From contig QIKG01000072.1 in NCBI GenBank assembly GCA_003232965.1, forward strand, positions 1-12,593: 12,593 nt of DNA. The letters are read 5' to 3'. Position 1 is the first letter of the stretch. The number at the start of each line of letters is the position of its first letter. Shown piece after piece: positions 6,592-12,593 of this stretch. Position numbers and translations under genes: made by a program. The notes under the pieces were generated by a model that was given only the letters and a program-made list of their open reading frames with translations, did not search any database and was not told the origin of the DNA. This DNA is from Oceanospirillales bacterium. Lineage in GTDB: Bacteria > Pseudomonadota > Gammaproteobacteria > Xanthomonadales > SZUA-36.

Positions 6592-9552
6592 GAGGCCACC
6601 CAACAACAACGCCAGTATCCCTGTGCCCCACTGGCCTATGGTCGGAATGGCTACAGGTTCTAAAATAGTCATAGTAAAGTTCGCCGTCACGCTTGGAGCG
6701 GCAGTAACATTGCTTAGGTCACAGGCAGCTGCGCCGGTGCAGTCGCCACTCCAGTCAACAAAGGTATAGCCAGTAGCGGCGGTTGCTGTACAACTGGCAC
6801 TGCCGTCATAATCCACCGGGTTAGGCGTACAAGATACGCTGCCACCCGCTACCGGGCTGGCGATCTCTGTAATGGGATAGCTGTTAAGGGCGAAGTTCGC
6901 CGTCACGCTTTGAGCGGCAGTAACATTGCTTAGGTCACAGGCAGCTGCGCCGGTGCAATCGCCACTCCAGTCAACAAAGTCATAGCCAGCAGCTGCGGTT
7001 GCTGTACAACTGGCACTGCCGTCATAATCCACCGGGTTAGGCGTACAAGATACGCTGCCACCTGCTACCGGGTTGGCGATCTCTGTAATGGGGTAGCTGG
7101 TAAGGTTAAAGTTCGCCGTCACGCTTTGAGCGGCAGTAACATTACTCAGGTCACAGGCAGCTGCGCCGGTGCAGTCGCCACTCCAGTCGACAAAGTCGTA
7201 GCCAGTAGCGGCGGTTGCTGTACAACTGGCACTGCTGCCATGATCCACCGGGTTAGGCGCACAGGACACGCTGCCACCTGCTGGCGGGCTGGCGATCTCT
7301 ATAATGGGGTAACTGTTAAGGGCGAAGTTTGCCGTCACGCTTTGAGCGGCAGTCACATTGCTTAGGTCACATGCAGCTGCGCCGGTGCAATCGCCACTCC
7401 AGTCGACAAAGGTATAGCCGGTATTGGTAGTTGCAGTACAGCTGGCACTGCCGTCATAATCCACCGGGTTAGGCGCACAAGACACGCTGCCACCTGCTGG
7501 TGGGCTGGCGACCTCTGTAATGGGGTAGGTAAGAAGAGTGCTTTGCAAATACCAGTCTGAACCTACCTGCACTAAAGTATAGTCAAATTCGCCTGCCGTA
7601 AACGGCGCCATAGTGAAACCATCTGCGGGTGAAGCACCATCTACCTGGACTACTAAAATACCATCGCCGGTTGTGAGCGCGCCTGTGCCGCCAACATTGG
7701 CAATATCAAGCACAGTGGCGCCGCTAACATCGCCTTGGATGACAAACATATCAGCGCCACCAGCGCCATCATCAGCAACTGCATCCAAACTTATTGTGCC
7801 GCCACCAGTAAAGTTACCACTGAGGGTCAGCGTATCACCTACTGCGCCATCCTGAGTATTAACTCCGCCAGCATTACTTAGACTTGGGGTTATCAGGTTT
7901 TCAATGCCATCAAAAGTGATTGTAGACCCGGCTTCAACAACTATATTTTCCCAGTTGATAACATCGGCTGCTACCAAGGTACCGCTGGAACCGGCAAAGG
8001 TTAGGGTATCAATAAAGCCATCGGCTACATCGGCATCATCACCACCATCAAAAGTGGTCACTCCACTGAAATCACCACCTGAGAAAGTCAGGTCATCGCT
8101 ACCATCGCCCAGGCTAATAGAGCCTATTACCGAGGCGCCAGTGGCAACGGTTATTGCCGAATCGCCCTCATCGTTTTGAATCGCCATGGCTGAAGTTGCG
8201 CTAACAACAGCCCCTGCGTTCAGGTCAATAATACTATTATCGCCAGAAACAGTTTGAGTATTGACAGCATAGCCACTGCCCCCGCGTATGGCAGCGCTGG
8301 CGGTTATTTGTAAATCGCCAGAGCCGTAATGGAGGGCGTTAAGACCTGCTGTTCCGCCTGTTACATCACCACCGATAGTAATCGTGCTTGTTGTGGTAGT
8401 GGGGGCATTAACAGCATATATTCCATATCCACTGGTACCGGTTACTGCGGCTGTGCTTATTGAGGTTGCTCCTGTGCCCCCATTATAAGCCACCATCCCA
8501 ACAGTTCCGCCGGTCACAGGTCCCTGTGAGTCGATGGTTAAATCAGTGCCCGTACCAAACACTGCAATTCCGAAATCATCTGTGCCTGTTATAGAAGCTG
8601 TATTGGTAACGGTAGTGGTTCCAGAGCCTTGATTGAAAGCAGAGACCCCACCGTAACCGCCTGTGACATTGTTTTGTGTAGTAATGGTTAAGTTAGTGCC
8701 TGGGCCACCACCAGGGTGACTACCTTGAATTTGGTTGCCAGCACCTTTGGTTCTAGATATCGATAAACCACTTGAAGGAAGCCCACCTCGGTACATTCTT
8801 TGTGTTGCGAAAATTCCAATCTCATCAACAGCAACAACCACGCCAGTGCTGGTTATTGTGGTCTCACCGACACCATTATTAAGAGTGTTTACACCATGTC
8901 TTTGACCGGTAACTGTACCTGTGGCAAGTACAGTCACATCAGTGGTATAGATATAGTTCCAGACATTAACCCCATTTCTGGTGGTTGCTAACACAGGGCC
9001 TGAGGTAGTTACTGAAGTAGAGCCGTAGTTAGAACCAAAATTGCCCGCATAAACGGCATCAGTATAACCAGTCACACCATTTTGAGCATCAATCGTAAGA
9101 TTGATAGAGCCTAGGATATTTGTGGCACTCACTCCAGCACCACCAAGACCGGTAACTATGCCAGTAGTAGTTATTGAGGTATTCCCATCACCATCGTTAT
9201 TTGCAAATACCCCACTAGCCTGGCCAGTAATTGGTGAGGCGTTAGCATCAGTAAACAATAGATCTCCAGATCCATTACCGTTATACAGTCCAAGCGCGTG
9301 GTCACCGCTAACACTGGTGTCAATCCCGAAGCCGGCGTTGGTTGTAACCGTTAAAACAAATGCTCCCGGAGATGTTATATTTTGAGTAATATCAGTAGCG
9401 CTATTGGCTGGATCACTGCAGGCATAAGTACCGGCGGCACCAACGCAGGTACCGGCATAGGCACTGCGCCCGCCGTAGCCAGCAAATAAAATACCAGCCA
9501 TTGCTGTTGATAACGCTAGACGACTACCTAGATTAGATTTTTTTTTGTTCAT
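6559..9552 (-). CDS. Exported repeat protein with IPTL-CTERM sorting signal
   Basis: A 997-aa protein. Residues 1-33 are a signal peptide (KKK, hydrophobic core, cleavage after AYA). About 60-480 are beta-helix-like repeats, each roughly 45 residues, with motifs such as NLTIDAQNGVTG and TTVTNTASITGTDDFGIAVF. They contain very few Lys/Arg. About 500-670 resemble the C-terminal passenger region of autotransporters (DGILVVQVDGASPADGF, YTLVQVGSDWYLQS). About 676-963 are four near-identical 72-residue InlB-like repeats, each with four Cys and the motif VDWSGDCTGAAACDLSNVTA. Residues 965-997 are an IPTL-CTERM signal: IPTIGQWG, a hydrophobic stretch, then basic WRRIQRRVA. There is no autotransporter beta-barrel. 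A good ribosome site (AAAGGG) precedes the ATG. It is probably a surface or extracellular adhesin processed by a sorting peptidase; the role is inferred. Confidence 0.88.
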   Translation of the reverse strand: MNKKKSNLGSRLALSTAMAGILFAGYGGRSAYAGTCVGAAGTYACSDPANSATDITQNITSPGAFVLTVTTNAGFGIDTSVSGDHALGLYNGNGSGDLLFTDANASPITGQASGVFANNDGDGNTSITTTGIVTGLGGAGVSATNILGSINLTIDAQNGVTGYTDAVYAGNFGSNYGSTSVTTSGPVLATTRNGVNVWNYIYTTDVTVLATGTVTGQRHGVNTLNNGVGETTITSTGVVVAVDEIGIFATQRMYRGGLPSSGLSISRTKGAGNQIQGSHPGGGPGTNLTITTQNNVTGGYGGVSAFNQGSGTTTVTNTASITGTDDFGIAVFGTGTDLTIDSQGPVTGGTVGMVAYNGGTGATSISTAAVTGTSGYGIYAVNAPTTTTSTITIGGDVTGGTAGLNALHYGSGDLQITASAAIRGGSGYAVNTQTVSGDNSIIDLNAGAVVSATSAMAIQNDEGDSAITVATGASVIGSISLGDGSDDLTFSGGDFSGVTTFDGGDDADVADGFIDTLTFAGSSGTLVAADVINWENIVVEAGSTITFDGIENLITPSLSNAGGVNTQDGAVGDTLTLSGNFTGGGTISLDAVADDGAGGADMFVIQGDVSGATVLDIANVGGTGALTTGDGILVVQVDGASPADGFTMAPFTAGEFDYTLVQVGSDWYLQSTLLTYPITEVASPPAGGSVSCAPNPVDYDGSASCTATTNTGYTFVDWSGDCTGAAACDLSNVTAAQSVTANFALNSYPIIEIASPPAGGSVSCAPNPVDHGSSASCTATAATGYDFVDWSGDCTGAAACDLSNVTAAQSVTANFNLTSYPITEIANPVAGGSVSCTPNPVDYDGSASCTATAAAGYDFVDWSGDCTGAAACDLSNVTAAQSVTANFALNSYPITEIASPVAGGSVSCTPNPVDYDGSASCTATAATGYTFVDWSGDCTGAAACDLSNVTAAPSVTANFTMTILEPVAIPTIGQWGTGILALLLGGLGWRRIQRRVA
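6664..7527 (-). repeat. Four 216-bp in-frame tandem repeats (InlB-like modules)
   Basis: The DNA repeats with an exact 216-bp period, four times, encoding residues about 676-963 of the exported protein. Each module starts YPI(T/I)E(V/I)A and ends VTANF. Copies differ at only a few codons (for example TTNTGYTF, AATGYDFV and AAAGYDFV variants), and many differences are shared in patches, which suggests gene conversion or recent expansion. The module resembles the divergent InlB B-repeat (Flg_new_2) type, with two probable disulphides per unit. Confidence 0.92.
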
Positions 9553-9721
9553 TATTATTACCCTTTAAACGAAAGAAGATCGTTCTCACTCCCAAAATAA
9601 TAGCAGAACTTCAATATGTTAGCTACCTTTTAGAGAGAAAGAGTTTATGCCTACCCGCCTGTGCGTTACGCCGGCATTAGTCCGGTATCTCCTAATGAAT
9701 AGCATGGCAGCGTGAGGATAT

Positions 9722-9740
9722 CCCGGATCAAGCCCGGGAA
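9722..9740. repeat. Short hairpin downstream of argH
   Basis: CCCGGATCAAGCCCGGG forms a short stem (TCCCGG/CCGGGA with flanking bases). It matches a type of dispersed intergenic palindrome common in bacteria. It lies about 75 bp downstream of the argH stop with no following T-run, so a terminator role is uncertain. Confidence 0.5.
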
Positions 9741-9746
9741 GACAGG

Positions 9747-9790
9747 GGGTGCGAGGGTGCGAGGGTGCGAGGGTGCGAGGGTGCGAGGGC
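9747..9790. repeat. 8-bp tandem repeat GGGTGCGA, five copies
   Basis: Five perfect copies of GGGTGCGA (9747-9786) and a partial sixth, 23 bp beyond the argH stop codon. It is a simple-sequence array that could vary in length by slippage. The non-coding interval 9553-9812 otherwise holds only the nearby hairpin and the upstream region of the exported-protein gene, in which I see no convincing promoter. Confidence 0.9.
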
Positions 9791-9812
9791 GCACTGGGAG
9801 TTGCGGGTTGCA

Positions 9813-11120
9813 TTAGGTTTTTGGTGGCTTACGCTGCTGCAGGATATCCAAGCCGGGATTGCCGGAGCCGCCTAGGGATAATCTTTGCGCGAGCGAGTTT
9901 TCTGGGGATGTATCCGTGGCACTTAGCTGCGCTTGCTTTAATTGTAAATAGGCATCACGAAAAGAGATGCCCGTTTGCACCAAGTGCATGGCGCGATCTG
10001 TGGCGAACATTTCCGGAGTGATTTTGGCGCGCATGGCGGCCCGGTCAAATTTTAATTCGGTTATTAATCCCGGCAATATTCCAAGTGACTGAGTGGCCGT
10101 GTTTACCGCCCTCAGAAGCGGGGCTTTAGTCAGCTGTAAATCGCGCTGATAGCCGGAAGGTAGCGATAGCAGGTTTTGTAGCTCAGTAATTGCACCTTGT
10201 ACAACGGCAACCGCGCCTCTTAATAATTCCACTACATCCGGGTTGGATTTGTTTGGCATTATTGAAGAACCGGTTGAGTAACCCTTACCCATTTTCACAA
10301 AACCGAATTCAGCAGTGGAAAACAAGCTGAGGTCCCAGGCTAGGCGACGCACATCCAGCATCACCTGTTCGATGCCCTGTAATGCCATCAATTCAAATTT
10401 ACCGCGCGAGTTTTGTACATATTGGGCATTAACTTGCAGCCTTTCAAAACCTAACTCTGATGCTACGCCTTCCCGGTCTAGTGGCAAACTTACACCAAAG
10501 CCGGCGGCTGCACCTAGAGGTGAGGTGTTTATTTGTTGCTGTATGGCTAATAACCAGTCGGCGTTATCCAACATAGCCTCGGCAAATGCCCCCATCCATA
10601 AACCTACTGATGATGGCATCGCTGGTTGCAGGTGGGTATAGCCCGGCATGGGGGTAAGTTCATCGGCCTGCGCGCGCTGTAAACAGGCGGCTGCCACAGC
10701 TAATGTTTGTTTATGTACAGTTGTTAACTTTGCGCGCAGATATAAGCGGGTGGCTACCAAAATTTGGTCATTACGGCTGCGCCCGGTATGAATTTTCTTA
10801 CCCAGGTCACCAAAACGCTCGGTTAAATAAGCCTCAATTGCTGAATGGCCGTCTTCAAAGCGCTCATCGAGGATAAATGTGCCGGCCTGAAATTCGCTAA
10901 GTAAATCATCCAAGGCACTGACCAATTGCTCGGCTTCTGCCGAGCTGAATATATTGATACGGGAAAGCCCGCGAATATGCGCTTGCGTAGCCTGAATATC
11001 ATAGATAAGCAACTGGCGGTCGAGAATGACATCTTCACCGGCAAGAAACGCCATCACCCCGGGCGCTAAAGCTGATTCTTCCGCCCAAAGCACATTATTT
11101 TCCGATTTATTATTACTCAT
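9813..11120 (-). CDS. argH: Argininosuccinate lyase
   Basis: A 435-aa cytoplasmic enzyme that splits argininosuccinate into arginine and fumarate, the last step of arginine synthesis. It is a member of the fumarase/aspartase superfamily and is expected to be a homotetramer. The substrate-binding motif HTGRSRNDQ is at 111-119, the GYTHLQPA motif with the catalytic histidine at 160-167, and the signature loop GSSIMPNKSNPD at 284-295. It is about 20 residues shorter than the E. coli enzyme, and its N-terminus (LWAEESALAPGV) departs from the common LWGGRF. The start ATG overlaps the end of argC by 8 nt (ATGAGTAA), indicating translational coupling. It is the last gene of the visible operon. Confidence 0.96.
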   Translation of the reverse strand: MSNNKSENNVLWAEESALAPGVMAFLAGEDVILDRQLLIYDIQATQAHIRGLSRINIFSSAEAEQLVSALDDLLSEFQAGTFILDERFEDGHSAIEAYLTERFGDLGKKIHTGRSRNDQILVATRLYLRAKLTTVHKQTLAVAAACLQRAQADELTPMPGYTHLQPAMPSSVGLWMGAFAEAMLDNADWLLAIQQQINTSPLGAAAGFGVSLPLDREGVASELGFERLQVNAQYVQNSRGKFELMALQGIEQVMLDVRRLAWDLSLFSTAEFGFVKMGKGYSTGSSIMPNKSNPDVVELLRGAVAVVQGAITELQNLLSLPSGYQRDLQLTKAPLLRAVNTATQSLGILPGLITELKFDRAAMRAKITPEMFATDRAMHLVQTGISFRDAYLQLKQAQLSATDTSPENSLAQRLSLGGSGNPGLDILQQRKPPKT

Positions 11121-12075
11121 AATCTATACCATCAAATTCATTTAAAGCAAACTCATCAGCCAGCGCTAGATTCATATTTTGAACCGCCTGAGTAGCTGCG
11201 CCTTTGAGTAGATTATCCAGCGTTACTACCAACACAAAATGCCCCGGCTCACTTTCTGAAGTGCTAAAGCCACCGATTTGTACGCCGTGTTTACCGGCGG
11301 CATCCGCAACTTCAGGCGGGGTCGCGCTTATCGTTATTAAAGGGCAGTCCTGATAATGCTGCTGGAATAGATTTTCAATTTCAGACACACTCAGGGCGTT
11401 TTTTAGTTTGCCTGAAATCGTCAGCTGAATACCGCGAAAAAAACCGGCTACATGGGGTGAAAAACGCACTTGTTGTAACAGGGTACGACTGACTTCCCGT
11501 TCGTGGATGTGATCGGTTAGCTTATAGGGGATGATGTTGTCTTTTAACACTTTGCAATCGTTATTGCGCGATGGTGTTGTGCCTGCCCCGCTGTAACCGG
11601 AAATCCCGAAGACTGCCGGCGTTTCCACCAGTTGCTCAACCAATGGTGCCAAGCCCAGTTGAGCGCCAGTGGCATAACAACCCGGGTTAGCAATGCGTTT
11701 AGCGCCAGCCAACAAGGCCCGCAGGCGTTCCGGTTGTCCGTATACCCAGTGGTCATCGAAGCGATAGTCGGCACTCAGGTCGATAATAGTGGTGTCAGCC
11801 GATTTTTTATTTATCGCGGCAACAAAGTCTGCCGCTAATCCATTCGGCAATGCTAAAAAACACACATCCAGTTGCAATGCCGCTACTGCCGCTGGCTCCA
11901 GTTCACTAAAATACAAATTATTGTCAGTGAAATTATCTATAATTCCAGCAACCGGTTTGCCCGCGTGCGCGCGTGAGCTTGCGGCCACGGTTTCTACCTG
12001 TGGGTGTGAATCCAGTAAATGGAGTAGTTCAGCACCCACGAAACCCCGTGCTCCGATAACCGCAGCGCGAATCAT
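11113..12075 (-). CDS. argC: N-acetyl-gamma-glutamyl-phosphate reductase
   Basis: A 320-aa cytoplasmic enzyme that reduces N-acetylglutamyl phosphate to the semialdehyde with NADPH, the third step of arginine synthesis. The N-terminal dinucleotide fold starts with GARGFVGAELL (8-18). The active-site motif ANPGCYAT places the catalytic cysteine at residue 133. The loop GYSGAGTTPSRNN (160-172) and the conserved HIHE (189-192) are as expected for substrate binding. Length is in the normal range. The start codon overlaps the stop of the upstream kinase/synthase gene in an ATGA, and the 3' end overlaps argH by 8 nt, so all three should be translated as a coupled unit. Confidence 0.96.
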   Translation of the reverse strand: MIRAAVIGARGFVGAELLHLLDSHPQVETVAASSRAHAGKPVAGIIDNFTDNNLYFSELEPAAVAALQLDVCFLALPNGLAADFVAAINKKSADTTIIDLSADYRFDDHWVYGQPERLRALLAGAKRIANPGCYATGAQLGLAPLVEQLVETPAVFGISGYSGAGTTPSRNNDCKVLKDNIIPYKLTDHIHEREVSRTLLQQVRFSPHVAGFFRGIQLTISGKLKNALSVSEIENLFQQHYQDCPLITISATPPEVADAAGKHGVQIGGFSTSESEPGHFVLVVTLDNLLKGAATQAVQNMNLALADEFALNEFDGIDYE

Positions 12076-12593
12076 TTGTGCGACTCCGCAGCTTTGTCCA
12101 GTGGTAACCAGCCATCCTCGCGGGAGAAAGCATCCTCAAGACAAGCAGCTGCGCCGACCACATCTGTCATACCATAAGCAAAGCCGACCCATGTATCATT
12201 TTTTGCGGTATATTCCGCCTCTTGAAAATACCAGTTATTTATCGGGTTGGAACGCCGTGATCGCCAATACAGCACAGGGTATTGTGTTTGTAATCGCTGC
12301 CAAAGTGTGGCCGCCAAGCCTTCACCGCGGGCTTCAGGAGTGACCGCAAACTTATCCAGATACGCCACACCGTTTATACCCTTAGTAATGATCGCGGCCG
12401 CACGCCCACTGCTGGCAAATAAAATTGTTTGCAGTTTCAGGCTGGAAAAATAATCCGGGCGTAACTTACGCGAGAAACTGGTTTCCAGCAGATCGACCAG
12501 CAATCGGTGTTGTTCTTCAGCCAGATCATCCAGCTGATAGATGCGTTCGCCCTTACGGATCAGCGTGCCCGCACCCTCGTGAGTAAAAAGCTC
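12072..12593 (-). CDS. argB: Fused N-acetylglutamate kinase/synthase, C-terminal part
   Basis: The reading frame is open to the window edge, so only the last 173 residues are seen and the start lies outside. The first visible residues, ELFTHEGAGTLIRKGE, match the end of the amino-acid kinase domain of the bifunctional NAGS-K family. Then comes a GNAT-type acetyltransferase domain of the vertebrate-like NAGS class, with GVAYLDKFAVTPEARGEGLA (the acetyl-CoA loop) and LYWRSRRSNPINNWY. In Xanthomonas such a fusion both acetylates glutamate and phosphorylates the product, the first two arginine steps. A TTG at 12503 can be read as a start, but homology continues upstream of it, so it is internal. 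The stop overlaps the argC ATG by 4 nt. The kinase domain itself is inferred from the family. Confidence 0.87.
   Translation of the reverse strand, partial: ELFTHEGAGTLIRKGERIYQLDDLAEEQHRLLVDLLETSFSRKLRPDYFSSLKLQTILFASSGRAAAIITKGINGVAYLDKFAVTPEARGEGLAATLWQRLQTQYPVLYWRSRRSNPINNWYFQEAEYTAKNDTWVGFAYGMTDVVGAAACLEDAFSREDGWLPLDKAAESHK

Noticed and set aside
6436..6769. Plus-strand open frames over repeat copy 2
   Set aside because: They cross the palindromic repeat and the end of the IPTL-CTERM gene; they are explained by the repeat and by antisense coding.
7126..9385. Plus-strand open frames opposite the exported-protein gene
   Set aside because: They mirror the low-complexity Thr/Gly/Ala repeats of the real gene and have no ribosome sites or family features.
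9553..9660. Promoter for the exported-protein gene
   Set aside because: A+T-rich hexamers exist, but none has an acceptable -35/-10 pair at correct spacing.
9722..9740. Rho-independent terminator of the arginine operon
   Set aside because: The stem is short and no T-run follows it on the minus strand.
9747..9790. Possible CRISPR array
   Set aside because: The units are 8 bp with no spacers, and no cas genes are present.
12072..12503. Stand-alone 143-aa acetyltransferase gene starting at 12503
   Set aside because: The frame stays open to 12593, and the upstream residues match the kinase end of the fused family, so the TTG is internal.

Overview
The window reads as chromosomal DNA of a gammaproteobacterium. 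The evidence is the rRNA sequence, the 16S-tRNA-Ile-tRNA-Ala-23S order, the CCTCCTT anti-Shine-Dalgarno end of 16S, and an arginine operon of Xanthomonadales-like layout. I cannot name a genus. Every gene I can support is on the minus strand, so the reading order runs from high to low coordinates.

Positions 1-4786 hold a ribosomal RNA operon. It has two tandem sigma70-type promoters (P1 at 4759-4786, P2 at 4618-4645), a boxA, a 5' RNase III stem arm, 16S (2942-4421), its 3' stem arm, tRNA-Ile(GAT), a very long repeat-filled spacer, tRNA-Ala(TGC), a second boxA-like site, and 23S (5' end near 1927, running off the window at 1). The flanks look fully functional, but the mature RNAs do not. 16S lacks about 23 nt and about 52 nt of near-universal sequence. 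23S carries a 159-nt intervening sequence at helix 45 and lacks the conserved segment that should follow it. The spacer between the tRNAs contains two copies of one repeat and two tandem copies of another whose paired arms covary.

Positions 4787-6591 hold a TIGR03032/DUF4915-type protein of unknown function (5172-6323). It lies between two same-orientation copies of a roughly 140-bp dispersed palindromic repeat.

Positions 6559-9552 encode a 997-aa exported protein. It has a signal peptide, an autotransporter-like beta-helix passenger, four almost identical 72-residue InlB-like repeats, and an IPTL-CTERM sorting signal in place of a beta-barrel. Its last codons lie inside one copy of the dispersed repeat.

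Positions 9553-9812 are non-coding and contain a short hairpin and an 8-bp tandem repeat. Positions 9813-12593 hold a translationally coupled arginine operon: a fused N-acetylglutamate kinase/synthase (cut by the window edge), argC and argH. The first two act at the start of arginine synthesis (acetylation, phosphorylation and reduction of glutamate), and argH performs the last step.

The most striking signals are the damaged but well-controlled rRNA operon, the nested inverted repeats in 23S, the covarying spacer hairpins, and a surface protein whose C-terminal tail appears to derive from a dispersed repeat.
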